The notes beneath the pieces are model-generated. The model worked only from the letters and a program-made list of their open reading frames with translations. It ran no database searches and was not told the DNA's origin. Below are positions 35,293 to 45,315 of a stretch of 64,000 bases of DNA, piece after piece (within the stretch, counting starts at the first letter, position 1; each line of letters starts with the position of its first letter). The stretch is from assembly GCF_029945535.1 (NCBI RefSeq), contig NZ_JAQSCU010000018.1, positions 419,324 to 483,323 on the forward strand, written 5' to 3'. The translations under genes and the position numbers were made by a program. The stretch comes from Methylotenera sp. (GTDB taxonomy: Bacteria; Pseudomonadota; Gammaproteobacteria; Burkholderiales; Methylophilaceae).

Positions 35293-35994
35293 ATGGAAGC
35301 ATTATTAAACAATGGCTGGGTAGTAGGTACCGGAGGCGGAATTCTCAGTGGCCTTATTGTTACGTGGTTAACGAGAGTCCTTTTCTCTAAGAAAGACCAA
35401 AAAGATCTAGCGATAAATATTTCATCTGCAAACAGAGAGATTCTTTACGCAATTCGTCCAGAGATATCTGAGAACGCACTCCCTTCTATTGATGTAATGG
35501 AAGCATTGAAAAATGCTACAGCTAGAAAGTACAAAGTTGAGCCAGAAAGGCTCTATAGCGTATCTCAAGTTGTTGAGGAGTTGATAAAAGAAATAATGGA
35601 TTCAAGCTTTATCTCATCAGCAGCGAAAAGAGAATATTGTGAATCTCTGAAGGTACTTGCGCCAGACCCCGTTTCACTGGTTGAACCTGTAGCTATAGAT
35701 AATGAGGCTTTTGTTGCTCGTATTGAGTACAAAGAAAAGATGACTACCTTGCTTTCTATGACGCTGGGTACAATTGCGGCATTGGCAACTATGCTTTCGT
35801 TTGTAAAAAGTAGTTTTAACTCTTCCCCATTATTGGAAAAAGTCGGTGATACATTATTTCCTATGATGTTAGTTATGGTTTCTGTAATTATGGTTATGAC
35901 CGCAATGCAAGTTGCTTTAAAACTGCGGCATAGGAAACTGAGAATTGAAAATGGGATCAAGCCTGATGAAAGCTCTAACAAGCTTTTCAATTAG
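35293..35994 (+). CDS. hypothetical membrane protein
   Basis: 233 aa with an excellent ribosome site (AGGAGG, 6 nt spacing). Hydrophobic segments lie near 11-31, 155-172 and 190-212; between them is a soluble helical domain (about 35-150). A short basic tail ends the chain. I recognise no family. It stands outside the element, 348 bp right of the repeat, but codon use is AT-rich and it could belong to an older insertion at the same tRNA locus. Confidence 0.65.
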   Translation: MEALLNNGWVVGTGGGILSGLIVTWLTRVLFSKKDQKDLAINISSANREILYAIRPEISENALPSIDVMEALKNATARKYKVEPERLYSVSQVVEELIKEIMDSSFISSAAKREYCESLKVLAPDPVSLVEPVAIDNEAFVARIEYKEKMTTLLSMTLGTIAALATMLSFVKSSFNSSPLLEKVGDTLFPMMLVMVSVIMVMTAMQVALKLRHRKLRIENGIKPDESSNKLFN

Positions 35995-36065
35995 GAGGTT
36001 CGTGAATTCACGCCTATTTTGTATCCGGTACTTTAACTAACCTTAGTAGGGAAATTAATTGCTGC

Positions 36066-36087
36066 TTGTATGCTTATAAGCATACAA
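36066..36087. promoter_or_regulatory. 22 bp perfect palindrome (operator-like)
   Basis: Half-site TTGTATGCTTA followed immediately by its reverse complement, with no loop. It lies 72 bp after the hypothetical membrane protein and upstream of a terminator. Such gap-free symmetry is more typical of a dimer-binding site than of an RNA hairpin. Confidence 0.4.
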
Positions 36088-36122
36088 TTATAGATACTAG
36101 AGTTGTGATTATTAGTAAAAAA

Positions 36123-36147
36123 AGCTCACTATTAGTGAGCTTTTTTA
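36123..36147 (+). terminator. intrinsic terminator, probably bidirectional
   Basis: AGCTCACTA-T-TAGTGAGCT (36123-36141) flanked by an A run on the left and T run on the right. It can end the plus-strand gene at 35293-35994 and the minus-strand diguanylate cyclase. Confidence 0.8.
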
Positions 36148-36222
36148 CGTCTGTTACTCTTTGAGCTTGCCTTACAGCCTTGTTTAACTCCCACTTAAAG
36201 GGCTAAGAAGTGGTTAGAGAGT

Positions 36223-38028
36223 TTAAGGAAGCGCAGCGCCCACCACGCGATTGCGTCCTGTTTGCTTGGCAAGATATAACGCAGCGTCGGCTCGAGGTAG
36301 AACGGCATCAACCCCCTCACCAGTCATACGTTCAGCCACGCCTGCACTAAAGGTGATCAATACCCGCTCACTGTTATGCATAAAAAAGTTTTTAGTGAGG
36401 TCTCGTTGCACGCCAGCAATCACGTTAACTGCATCGTCTTGCTTAGAGCCTGGGAGTAATATCACAAACTCTTCCCCGCCGTAGCGCGCCAGCACGTCCG
36501 TGCTACGCAATATGCTTTTTACCACTTTAGCTAAGTGCGCTAGTGCCACATCACCTGTGGAGTGGCCCATGGTATCGTTAATCTTTTTGAAGTGATCAAT
36601 GTCGATCATTGCTAATGATAATGCTGTGTTGTGCCTATCCGCACGTTCGAATTCTCGCTCTATCGCTTCATCCATGCCGCGTCTATTGAGCGCACCTGTT
36701 AAAAAGTCCTCGTGCGCAACCTCGCTAATATAATCTAGCTTAGTTGTTAGCTCATTGATTTTCTTTTCAGCTTCGTCTACTTTCTTTTGTGTTTCCAAAA
36801 AGGCAGATTGCGACTGTTGCGCATCGGCATTCATAGTGTGAATATCGCCAGCCAAATTTTTTAGTATGTCGTTAAGTTGCGTAATGTCTTCGGTTTCGGA
36901 GATTTGCTTCTGATATTCGGCAATTTTAATTTGATAAGTACCCGTGCTCTCAGTGATGTCTGCCAAACCGCTTACAAAGGTACTCATCATGCCTTTAAGC
37001 GTTTCTTTAGCCGCGATAAGCCCTGGCTTGAGGCTAGACTGCTTGAATATCAGCTCTTTTAGGCTACTTTCCGCACTATAAACACTGTCTAAATTAAGCG
37101 GTTTAGAAATAATTTCTTGGACTATAGCAATCTGCCCATGTAGCCATTTGTCTTCAACGGTCAACTCGCTCATGCTAGAAACCAATAGGCGCAACATTTG
37201 CACTAGCGCATCTTGTATACGATGTTGTGAGTCTGTTTGCATTTCTGCTCTCAGCAAAGTCGATTTTAAAGACTCGCTAACATCATTGACTTCTTCAATC
37301 GTGTTAGCTTTTTGAGCACTTGCTATTAGTGCTTCTATTCGGCTTGTTGCCGCTGGAATTGCAGCAAACTGCGGAAGCACCACGAGTGAAACCGTTCTGA
37401 TCAATAAGTCACGCCACGCTATCGCTATTTTAAGTTGAGCATCATCTGTAGTGTGCGCCGTGTGTTTGTCTAACGCGCTTTCATGGGCTGCAGGCTGCTC
37501 TGTTTCAGCACTCGCTGGCTCAGCGGCATTATCTTCATTCACAATCATGACCGCTTGACCATCGCCCCACGAAGTCACTAGCGTCTGAATTTTTTGCCCA
37601 AGCTGATTAGGATCACTGGCAAAATTAATTAGGACGCGACTCAGCCCTTCTTTTTTACGGCTAAGCGTGATGCCGTTATGATTTAAATCTAGCTGCTTTA
37701 ACAAATAACGTAAAAGCGTAGACCAATTCACGCTGTCGGTCTCACCAGCACCTACAGGTAGCAAGCTACGGATATGTTTTTCTAAATTGGCAGAGTCGTG
37801 CTTTTTGACTAAGGTGGAAATCTTTTGTGCGGCGACTGAATATTTAGGCTTATCTTTGCCCAAATCAGTTAACACCTTGTCCAGTGCCTTACTGAGAATC
37901 GTACCATTATCTTCCGCCTCTAAACCTGCAATCTCGTTATACACAAGACGATAGTTATCTGGCGTCGGAGGACTCTGGCTTTTTGAAAGCTGCATTAGTG
38001 TTTGGCGAGCCAACTCTAAAGGCGTCAT
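36223..38028 (-). CDS. diguanylate cyclase with long helical N-terminal region
   Basis: 601 aa. The C-terminal GGDEF domain (about 430-600) has the active site GGEEF in LARYGGEEFVILLP and an RxxD inhibitory I-site five residues before it (RSTD), so it should make c-di-GMP from GTP and be product-inhibited. The N-terminal approximately 420 residues have no transmembrane helix or standard sensor that I recognise; a coiled coil (about 360-425) leads into GGDEF. The start MTPLELARQTLMQLSKS is the first good Met. Cytosolic; signal unknown. Confidence 0.88.
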   Translation of the reverse strand: MTPLELARQTLMQLSKSQSPPTPDNYRLVYNEIAGLEAEDNGTILSKALDKVLTDLGKDKPKYSVAAQKISTLVKKHDSANLEKHIRSLLPVGAGETDSVNWSTLLRYLLKQLDLNHNGITLSRKKEGLSRVLINFASDPNQLGQKIQTLVTSWGDGQAVMIVNEDNAAEPASAETEQPAAHESALDKHTAHTTDDAQLKIAIAWRDLLIRTVSLVVLPQFAAIPAATSRIEALIASAQKANTIEEVNDVSESLKSTLLRAEMQTDSQHRIQDALVQMLRLLVSSMSELTVEDKWLHGQIAIVQEIISKPLNLDSVYSAESSLKELIFKQSSLKPGLIAAKETLKGMMSTFVSGLADITESTGTYQIKIAEYQKQISETEDITQLNDILKNLAGDIHTMNADAQQSQSAFLETQKKVDEAEKKINELTTKLDYISEVAHEDFLTGALNRRGMDEAIEREFERADRHNTALSLAMIDIDHFKKINDTMGHSTGDVALAHLAKVVKSILRSTDVLARYGGEEFVILLPGSKQDDAVNVIAGVQRDLTKNFFMHNSERVLITFSAGVAERMTGEGVDAVLPRADAALYLAKQTGRNRVVGAALP

Positions 38029-38272
38029 TTATGGTTCCATTCGGTTAAAGTCAATATACTTCTCAGACATACTCGTAAATACTAACTCAACACAGCAATT
38101 TTATATATTTAAACAGCTATAAAAACCCCATGCTGTTCATAGAATTGCATTTCGGCTAATTGGTTGGCAACCATTTAATATCTAAGCTGCTGCAAACCTT
38201 TGCTACACATAGTTAGTGCGGTCGCCCGTCAAAATTGTTATCATTTGTTTTGGTTAATTTAGGTGTAGGTTA

Positions 38273-38611
38273 ATGAGCACATTTAGTGAAATTCAAGCAA
38301 ACGACTTATTCAACACCATGGCGACAGAACCCATGTTACTAGTTGACGTGCGTAATGATGATGAAGTTGCACGCGGCGTGATTGAAGGCGCAATACATAT
38401 TCCTCTAGCGTTGTTGCCGCTAAAATATGAGTCACTGCCCAAGTCAGAGAATATCGTATTCTATTGCCACAGTGGCATTCGTTCGGCGCATGCGGCGGCT
38501 TTTGCCTCTAGCAAAGGTAGTAAAAATGTGTATAACCTAGCGGGTGGTGTTTTAGCGTGGGCTAAAGCGGGCTATCCTTTTGTAGCAAAAGATGAAGGGA
38601 AAAAGAAATAA
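38273..38611 (+). CDS. rhodanese-like sulfurtransferase
   Basis: 112 aa single rhodanese domain. The active-site loop is CHSGIRS (FYCHSGIRSAHAA), with LVDVRNDDEVARGVIEGAIHIPL at the start of the domain. It carries sulfur as a cysteine persulfide. The stop overlaps tusA by one base, so the pair probably acts in sulfur relay together. Confidence 0.92.
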   Translation: MSTFSEIQANDLFNTMATEPMLLVDVRNDDEVARGVIEGAIHIPLALLPLKYESLPKSENIVFYCHSGIRSAHAAAFASSKGSKNVYNLAGGVLAWAKAGYPFVAKDEGKKK

Positions 38612-38844
38612 TGGAATTCAATAAAGAAGTGGATGCCACAGGCTTAAACTGTCCATTACCAATTTTGCGCTGTAAAAAAGGTCTGAGTGAAGTTGAGCCA
38701 GCACAAGTGTTAAAAGTCATTTCAACCGACCCAGGTTCAGTGAAAGACTTTAACGCATTCTGCGTGCAAACTGGCCACGAGCTTTTACAGCTTGATCAAG
38801 ATGACACCACGTTCACTTTTTATATCAAAAAACGTAGTGACTAA
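38611..38844 (+). CDS. tusA: TusA/SirA-family sulfur carrier
   Basis: 77 aa. The CPxP motif (GLNCPLPILRCKK, Cys about 14) is the sulfur-accepting site. It belongs to the TusA family used in tRNA 2-thiouridine synthesis, molybdenum cofactor sulfuration and other trafficking. Coupled to the rhodanese gene, the likely sulfur donor. A hairpin terminator follows within 8 bp. Confidence 0.9.
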   Translation: MEFNKEVDATGLNCPLPILRCKKGLSEVEPAQVLKVISTDPGSVKDFNAFCVQTGHELLQLDQDDTTFTFYIKKRSD

Positions 38845-38851
38845 TTTGTAA

Positions 38852-38882
38852 TTAAAAAGGCGCTTTTCAGCGCCTTTTTAAT
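38852..38882. terminator. bidirectional terminator between tusA and valS
   Basis: AAAAAGGCGC (38854-38863), loop ttttca, GCGCCTTTTT (38870-38879), with A and T tracts on both sides; serves two convergent genes. Confidence 0.88.
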
Positions 38883-38915
38883 TTCTTAGTTTACTTGCTC
38901 ATTCAAAGCTGGCAT

Positions 38916-41888
38916 TTAACCTAACTTAGCCAACTGACTTTGCAGTTTTTCTAAATTAGCGCCAAATTCAGCTACCCGCGCTTTTTCTTGCTCAACTACA
39001 GCTGCTGGTGCACGTGCTACAAAGCTCTCGTTATTTAACTTGCCGTTGGCTTTGGCAATTTCGCCTTCCAGCCTTGCAATCTCTTTACCTAATCGTTCTT
39101 TTTCAACTGCAACGTCAATTTCAACTTTTAACATGAGCTTAAAGTCGTCTACCAACATCACAGGCGCATCAGCTTCTGGCAAGTCAGCCACAATCGCCAC
39201 GTCTTCTAGTTTGGCTAATGCTTTTAAATACGGTGCATACAAAGCTAGTTTTTCAGGGTCGCCTGTGGCGATTAATGGCACACGTGCTGCTGGTGAAATG
39301 TTCATTTCACCGCGCAGACTGCGGCATGCATCTACCATTTGCTTAAGCTGTGCCACCCAAGCTTCTGAAACATCATCTAGCTTGTCTAGCTGAGCCTTTG
39401 GATAAGTTTCCAGCATGATACTCGCACCATGTTTCTCGGTCATTGGCGCAATGGTTTGCCAAATCTCTTCGGTGATAAATGGCATGATAGGATGCGCTAA
39501 ACGTAAAATTGTCTCAAGCACGCGTAATAAAGTACGGCGTGTTGCACGCTTTTCAGCATCAGTGCCATTTTGAATTTGCACTTTCGCAAGCTCTAAATAC
39601 CAGTCGCAGTATTCATCCCACACAAATTCATAAATCGCTTTTGCAGCCAAATCAAAGCGGTAATCTTCGAATGCTTTTTCAACTTCGGCTTCCGTGCGTT
39701 GCAAAATGCTCACAACCCAACGGTCGGCTTGACTAAACTTACGTCCGCCTTCACCACAGCTTACCGCATCAAAGCCGTTATCTTGGCCTTCTGTATTCAT
39801 CAACACAAAACGCGTGGCATTCCAAAGCTTGTTACAGAAATTGCGATATCCGTCACAACGCTGCAAATCAAACTTAATATCTCGGCCAGGGCTAGCAAGT
39901 GCAGCAAAGGTGAAACGCAAGGCATCGGTACCATAAGCAGCAATGCCTTCTGGAAATTCTTTACGCGTACGTTTCTCGATTTTTTCTGCGTCTCTAGGGT
40001 TCATCAGACCCGTGGTGCGCTTTTTAATTAAGTCATCTAAGCCAATGCCGTCAATCAAATCAATCGGGTCTAAAACATTGCCCTTAGACTTGGACATTTT
40101 TTGACCTTCAGCATCACGAATCAAGCCATGCACATACACATGTTTGAACGGGATTTTGCCAGTGATGTGTTTCGTCATCATCACCATACGCGCCACCCAG
40201 AAGAAGATAATGTCAAAACCCGTCACCAACACGCTTGAAGGCAAGTATTGTTGCAAAGCTTGATTTTGCGCATCAATGGCTTCGTCGCCTGTCCAATCGA
40301 GCGTAGAGAATGGCCAAAGTGCGGATGAATACCAAGTATCGAGTACGTCATTATCGCGAACTAAATTACCTGTGTAGCCATCTTTAGCGGCTAATGCTTT
40401 GGCTGCAGCTTCATTCGTCGCCACATAAACTTTACCATCTTCTGAATACCAAGCAGGGATTTGATGCCCCCACCATAATTGGCGTGAAATACACCAGTCT
40501 TGAATGTTATTGAGCCATTGGTTATAAGTATTCACCCAGTTTTCAGGGTAAAACTTGATCTCGCCACTCGCCACGACATCTAACGCTTTTTGTGTGATGG
40601 ATTTACCATCGGCAGCAGGTTTGCTCATAGCGACAAACCATTGGTCTGTGAGCATCGGCTCAATAATTACGCCTGTACGGTCGCCTCTTGGTACTTTAAG
40701 TTTATGTTTATCGGTTTTAACTAAGTAACCTTGTTCTTCAAGATCGATCACGATTTGTTTGCGGGCATCAAACCGCTCTAGACCTCGATACGCCTTAGGT
40801 ATTAGGAGGTGTGCAGCAAGGTTATTCCCTGAAGAGTCTTGGCTACCACGAATATATGTTGCATTTGGCATATCTTTAAATGCATCAATTAAATCAGGGT
40901 TATCACCACCTGAAATAATATACCCATCTAAACTGATTACTCCAAAGGTACCACCCCCAGGTTGGTTAGCTAGCTCATCCTTATGTCTTTGCCATACCGC
41001 ATAGTCATTAAAGTCATGCGCAGGTGTCACCTTTACCACGCCAGTGCCAAACTCTTTATCGACATAATCATCTGCAATAATCGGAATTTCACGGTTGCAA
41101 AGCGGTAGTTTTACGTTTTTGCCAATCAAGTGCGCGTAACGCTCATCTTCAGGATGCACCATTACCGCCACGTCGCCCAGCATAGTTTCTGGACGTGTTG
41201 TTGCAACAGTTAGGTTGCCTGATCCGTCGGCAAGCGGATAGTTGATGTGCCACATAAACCCATCTTCTTCTTCCTGCACCACTTCTAAATCAGAAACTGC
41301 TGTGCCTAACTTCACATCCCAATTTACCAGGCGTTTGCCACGATAAATCAGACCTTCGTTATACAAACGAACGAAAGTTTCAGTCACGGTTTTATTCAAA
41401 CCTTCATCCATGGTGAAGCGCTCGCGCGACCAATCTGGTGAAGTTCCAAGCCGGCGCATTTGTTTAGTAATCGTGCCGCCAGAGTACTCTTTCCACTCCC
41501 ACACTTTTTCGAGGAATTTCTCACGGCCTAAATCATGGCGCGATATGCCTTGTGCATCCAATTGACGCTCTACCACTATCTGCGTGGCGATACCCGCGTG
41601 GTCAGTGCCTGGCTGCCATAGCGTGTTATCCCCGCGCATACGGTGATAACGTGTTAACGCATCCATCAAAGTTTGGTTAAAGCCATGGCCCATGTGCAAG
41701 GTGCCAGTGACGTTTGGTGGAGGCAGTAAGATACAGAAGTTATCTTTAACTTCTGGGTTAGATTCTGTTGGTTTGTTAAAACCAGCGGCGTAATAGCCTT
41801 TGCTCTCCCAAAATTCATACCATTTGCTTTCTATGGTTTTGGGGTCAAAGGATTTTGCTAATTCTTGGTTGGGGGTTGGATTATTCAT
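38916..41888 (-). CDS. valS: valine--tRNA ligase
   Basis: 990 aa class I aminoacyl-tRNA synthetase. Signature HMGH in [14 protein letters not shown] (ATP site), KMSKS in [11 protein letters not shown], the CP1 editing domain, and a C-terminal coiled coil (about 925-990) that binds tRNA. The open frame runs to 41939, but ATG 41888 ([16 protein letters not shown]) gives the usual start; ATG 41897 is an alternative. The editing domain contains a Gly/Ser-rich stretch (about 315-355 of the open frame) slightly longer than I would expect. Confidence 0.96.
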   Translation of the reverse strand: MNNPTPNQELAKSFDPKTIESKWYEFWESKGYYAAGFNKPTESNPEVKDNFCILLPPPNVTGTLHMGHGFNQTLMDALTRYHRMRGDNTLWQPGTDHAGIATQIVVERQLDAQGISRHDLGREKFLEKVWEWKEYSGGTITKQMRRLGTSPDWSRERFTMDEGLNKTVTETFVRLYNEGLIYRGKRLVNWDVKLGTAVSDLEVVQEEEDGFMWHINYPLADGSGNLTVATTRPETMLGDVAVMVHPEDERYAHLIGKNVKLPLCNREIPIIADDYVDKEFGTGVVKVTPAHDFNDYAVWQRHKDELANQPGGGTFGVISLDGYIISGGDNPDLIDAFKDMPNATYIRGSQDSSGNNLAAHLLIPKAYRGLERFDARKQIVIDLEEQGYLVKTDKHKLKVPRGDRTGVIIEPMLTDQWFVAMSKPAADGKSITQKALDVVASGEIKFYPENWVNTYNQWLNNIQDWCISRQLWWGHQIPAWYSEDGKVYVATNEAAAKALAAKDGYTGNLVRDNDVLDTWYSSALWPFSTLDWTGDEAIDAQNQALQQYLPSSVLVTGFDIIFFWVARMVMMTKHITGKIPFKHVYVHGLIRDAEGQKMSKSKGNVLDPIDLIDGIGLDDLIKKRTTGLMNPRDAEKIEKRTRKEFPEGIAAYGTDALRFTFAALASPGRDIKFDLQRCDGYRNFCNKLWNATRFVLMNTEGQDNGFDAVSCGEGGRKFSQADRWVVSILQRTEAEVEKAFEDYRFDLAAKAIYEFVWDEYCDWYLELAKVQIQNGTDAEKRATRRTLLRVLETILRLAHPIMPFITEEIWQTIAPMTEKHGASIMLETYPKAQLDKLDDVSEAWVAQLKQMVDACRSLRGEMNISPAARVPLIATGDPEKLALYAPYLKALAKLEDVAIVADLPEADAPVMLVDDFKLMLKVEIDVAVEKERLGKEIARLEGEIAKANGKLNNESFVARAPAAVVEQEKARVAEFGANLEKLQSQLAKLG

Positions 41889-41992
41889 AGCCGACATTTT
41901 AACATAGGCAAGTGCTAATTGACTGCCCCGCCATACCAACGCATATTGAGTTATAGCGGGTAGGAATAATTGCAGTAAAAGTTACTAAAAAG

Positions 41993-42904
41993 TCATGCAA
42001 GCTTAATAAAAGCTAACAGCAATATCGTAAATATCAGCAAATGTACAATTGCCCACATTCGGTAACTTGCTGTTAATTCATGTGGGGCTTTGGCTGAAAT
42101 TAAAAACAAATGTTGATCGGTAGGTTTAACTAAAGTAAAACTACCCGTATGCGCTTTCATGGCGTATTTAGCATGCGCTTGTTTGATAGCATCTTGGCGA
42201 GCGAGTTCCCACTCTTGCATGTCAATTTCGCCATTTCGGTTATGGTCATAACGGTTTAACATCTGCTGCGGGCGTGTTTTTAAGTCTGTCAGAATGTCGC
42301 GCACTTCTTTGTTAATGACTTCACTATCGACTTGATCATGCCTCGTATCTAGCTGGCCTAATACATACAAGCGCTTACCTGCAGGTAAAAACTCTTCTAC
42401 ATAACGATGGTCATTTTTAACAAATGTCCGTTTCTCAAAAAAAATGATTTCCGCCCCATTAGGGTTAACCATACAAGTGCCAGATTCATCTTTTAGTTGG
42501 AATAAAGTATCGCTTTCCGAATACTCCAAAAGCCGACTATCAACCACTTTTTTCGAATAAGGATTTTCAACGCGATTGGCATACACCGATGCTCGATACC
42601 ATACACAAGGGATGCCGTGATAAGGCGTTTTGAAAGGCTTTAGCGTTGTTGCAGTGCCTTGCAGCTCAATATAGCCTTGCGCTGCTGCTGCAATTGAGGA
42701 TATTGGCGCCTCTGTAATTTTAAGTAATCGCCAATAATTAAAGATTGCAGCAAACAGGCTAAAAGTGAGCGCAGTTGATAACAATACAAACCATGTTTGC
42801 CTATCCGTTTGGCTTAAATGCAATTTATAAGCAGCAAATAAAGCACCGCCTACTACTGCCAACGTAACAAAATTGACGCTGGCGCCATTTAATTTTCTAA
42901 ACAT
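41993..42904 (-). CDS. GIDE-domain membrane protein with EF-hand
   Basis: 303 aa. TM helices near 11-29 and 38-58 and one at the C terminus (about 282-302). Between them a GIDE-like domain (GTATTLKPFKTPYHGIPCVWYRASVY...) named after the mitochondrial E3 ligase MULAN/GIDE, without a RING. An EF-hand calcium loop DHNRNGEIDMQE lies at about 221-232, inserted near the end of the domain. It is 11 bp downstream of lemA, and GIDE-LemA pairs are common in bacteria. Function unknown; envelope location inferred. Confidence 0.82.
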   Translation of the reverse strand: MFRKLNGASVNFVTLAVVGGALFAAYKLHLSQTDRQTWFVLLSTALTFSLFAAIFNYWRLLKITEAPISSIAAAAQGYIELQGTATTLKPFKTPYHGIPCVWYRASVYANRVENPYSKKVVDSRLLEYSESDTLFQLKDESGTCMVNPNGAEIIFFEKRTFVKNDHRYVEEFLPAGKRLYVLGQLDTRHDQVDSEVINKEVRDILTDLKTRPQQMLNRYDHNRNGEIDMQEWELARQDAIKQAHAKYAMKAHTGSFTLVKPTDQHLFLISAKAPHELTASYRMWAIVHLLIFTILLLAFIKLA

Positions 42905-42915
42905 AAAAAAGCTAA

Positions 42916-43479
42916 CTAGCTTTTAAAGCGCGCGCTTACATCCACATCCTCTAATTCTGCATGTGAAAATTTTAACATTTCTGCACGTTCAAAATTAAAC
43001 AATCCCGCCACAATGACATCTGGAAACTGCTTAATTCTGACGTTATTATTATTGACCGAATCATTATAAAACTCACGTCTATCTGCTATTTGATTTTCTA
43101 AACCAGTAATGCGCTGCTGCAAATTAATAAAGGTTTGGTCGGCTTTTAAATCTGGATAATTCTCTGCTACTGCGAATAATCCACCTAAACTACTACTTAG
43201 GGCTGATTCAGCCTTGCTTAACCCTGCCACATCATGCATTTGGCGTGCTGCATCAATACCCATGCGCGCTTGAATAACTTTCTCTAGCGTTTGTGCCTCG
43301 TGAGTCATATAGGCTTTGCATGTATCAATCAGCTTCGGCAGCTCGTCATTACGCTGTTTAAGCAGCACATCAATATTTGCCCAAGCTTTTTCTACATTGC
43401 TTTTAATGCTGACTAAGCTGTTATAAGTCATCACAAAATACACCGCCACTACCGCTACGATTACCCAAAATATCATCAA
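42916..43479 (-). CDS. LemA family protein
   Basis: 187 aa. One N-terminal TM helix (about 2-19) followed by the LemA helical domain: YNSLVSIKSNVEKAWANIDVLLKQRNDELPKLI and YNDSVNNNNVRIKQFPDVIVA are family signatures. Oriented with the N terminus outside and the coiled body inside by family precedent. Forms a two-gene unit with the GIDE protein. Molecular function not established. Confidence 0.93.
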   Translation of the reverse strand: MMIFWVIVAVVAVYFVMTYNSLVSIKSNVEKAWANIDVLLKQRNDELPKLIDTCKAYMTHEAQTLEKVIQARMGIDAARQMHDVAGLSKAESALSSSLGGLFAVAENYPDLKADQTFINLQQRITGLENQIADRREFYNDSVNNNNVRIKQFPDVIVAGLFNFERAEMLKFSHAELEDVDVSARFKS

Positions 43480-43515
43480 GCTCCCCTTAATTTTATGAAT
43501 ATGATTTTATTGTTA

Positions 43516-44757
43516 TCAATGCTTATCACTTGCAGTACCGCTTAACACCAAAGGCCCTACTTTTTCCCAATAACGAGAAAAGCGTCTTAAGCGCTTTTCA
43601 CTGATTTCAACATTGACAAACTTAGCTACTGGCTGCCAGTCTGGCACAAATGGTGATAATAGCTCTTTCACTTTGAAATTTGGCGTATTTTGCGTAATGA
43701 GCTGCCCTATACCTTTTTGCATCAAAATTTCATAAGTATCGCCCACCCAAACCTCCACGCTCTCCATTTCACTCAAACAATCAGCCACAAACTGCAAGCG
43801 ATTAAGCGACCAAGTGCCGTGTAAGTGTGGGTCGAACACAAAGATCTTAGGAAAAGGTTTTTGCAGCAAAGCATGTGCCGATGACAACATTTCATCGTGA
43901 ATAAATATCGCTTTGGTTGGAAAGTGAGAAACCTTGTTTCTAGGCAATGGCGGCAATACATACTGCTTTGCAATTGGCACTAGCGTTTGATTAAACAACT
44001 TATCGTTCAAAGCTTCATAGCTGGCATCAAATGGACAATGCACGTGACAGTTGGCGCAGTATTTCCCCCCAGTGTAACGACTGAGGTTTTCTTTATTAAA
44101 GAAGTAAGGCTTAGAGCTAAACGTTGACGCAACCCATTGCCATGAAAGGTGATTGCTCGCAATATCGCCATCTATCAAATGGGCTTCAAACCAATCAGCA
44201 GCAGCCCGCCAATCCACTTTTCTATGATGCACAATATAGCTCGAAAGCCACATACGAGCATGATTATGCACATAGCCTGTGGCGAACAAATCTTCGTTGA
44301 TAAAGCCATCCATACATGGCAAACCCGTTTTACCTTGGCGAATATCATCGCTCAATGGCGCATGGCCTATCGCCACTTTGGGCGGCTCCATGTCACTATA
44401 AATGGCATTACCTTCGCTAAACCATACCTGCCGCCAATAATCGCGCCAAGCAAGTTCATACACGAGTTTATCTGCGCTTGCATCGAATCGCCTTTTAATG
44501 AATTCATATGCTTCATTCAATGTTACGCAGCCATGCCGTAAATATGGTGATAAATGCGTCACTGAACCGTTTAAAAAATTACGGTTTCTATCATAAGCAA
44601 CCGCATCAATACTATTGAGTTTTTTAAGCGCGCCAAAACGACCACCTGCCCAATCGGCTTGCAAATCAGCACCTTTAGCATCCGAAAATATTCGCTTAAT
44701 ATAATGTAAGCGCTCGTTTCGGTCTTGAGGAATGATCAATTTTTGTGCGGGTTTCAT
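43516..44757 (-). CDS. photolyase/cryptochrome-related protein with apparently permuted domains
   Basis: 413 aa. Residues about 15-230 are the photolyase FAD-binding helical domain: GGRFGALKKL, LSPYLRHGCVTL, LVYELAWRDYW, TGLPCMDGFINEDLFATGYVHNHARMWLSSYI and NHLSWQWVAST. In ordinary photolyases this follows an alpha/beta antenna domain; here the N terminus begins directly with it, and an alpha/beta segment (about 281-350: KAIFIHDEM, IFVFDPHLHGTWSLNRLQFVADCL, VWVGDTYEIL) comes after it. Cys234, Cys237 and Cys241 (CANCHVHC) sit between. A light-dependent DNA repair or sensory role is likely but substrate unknown. Confidence 0.8.
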   Translation of the reverse strand: MKPAQKLIIPQDRNERLHYIKRIFSDAKGADLQADWAGGRFGALKKLNSIDAVAYDRNRNFLNGSVTHLSPYLRHGCVTLNEAYEFIKRRFDASADKLVYELAWRDYWRQVWFSEGNAIYSDMEPPKVAIGHAPLSDDIRQGKTGLPCMDGFINEDLFATGYVHNHARMWLSSYIVHHRKVDWRAAADWFEAHLIDGDIASNHLSWQWVASTFSSKPYFFNKENLSRYTGGKYCANCHVHCPFDASYEALNDKLFNQTLVPIAKQYVLPPLPRNKVSHFPTKAIFIHDEMLSSAHALLQKPFPKIFVFDPHLHGTWSLNRLQFVADCLSEMESVEVWVGDTYEILMQKGIGQLITQNTPNFKVKELLSPFVPDWQPVAKFVNVEISEKRLRRFSRYWEKVGPLVLSGTASDKH

Positions 44758-44821
44758 TGAATAATTTCCATCTAATTTATGTTAATGTACTATTTATGTA
44801 AACTCACCAAGGAAAATCAGC

Positions 44822-45262
44822 ATGGACCCAATGTGGATGTGGGCTGCGATAGGAATCATACTACTTGCAGTTGAAATGGCAACAGGCACTTTTTATGTGC
44901 TGTGGTTTGGCGTAGCCGCCTTGTGTGTCGCGGTTATCATGTGGCTATTTCCTAACACGTCTGAGGCTATACAATATAGCGCTTTTGCGGTCTTATCTTT
45001 AAGCTCACTAGCTATCTGGCGTATCAATTACAAAAAAACTTCTACCAGCACTCGTGTTGGTCAGTCACAAGGTGAAGAAATTGGACGAGTTGGTACTGTC
45101 ATAGAAACAGCCAGCCTAAAACAAAATGGTAAGATTCGCTTCGCTCAAGGCTTAATGGGCAGCCGCGAGTGGACTGCGATTGCCGATGAAACAATTGAAT
45201 CTGGCAGTGATGCAAGCGTAGTAGCCGTTGTTGGAAATGCATTAAAAATCTCAAAAAAGTAA
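44822..45262 (+). CDS. NfeD-family membrane protein
   Basis: 146 aa with AAGGAAAA ribosome site. Three TM helices (about 5-20, 25-43, 48-66) then a C-terminal OB-fold (about 80-146). It is paired with an SPFH protein 53 bp downstream, the conserved NfeD-stomatin arrangement involved in membrane-protein quality control and microdomains. Confidence 0.88.
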   Translation: MDPMWMWAAIGIILLAVEMATGTFYVLWFGVAALCVAVIMWLFPNTSEAIQYSAFAVLSLSSLAIWRINYKKTSTSTRVGQSQGEEIGRVGTVIETASLKQNGKIRFAQGLMGSREWTAIADETIESGSDASVVAVVGNALKISKK

Positions 45263-45315
45263 TTTCACTTCATCTGAATAAGATTAATCTTCAAACCCCG
45301 TGTTAGGAAAACACT

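Noticed and set aside
44149..44541. 130-codon plus-strand frame inside the photolyase-like gene
   Set aside because: Antisense shadow; the minus-strand product has strong family motifs across the same bases.
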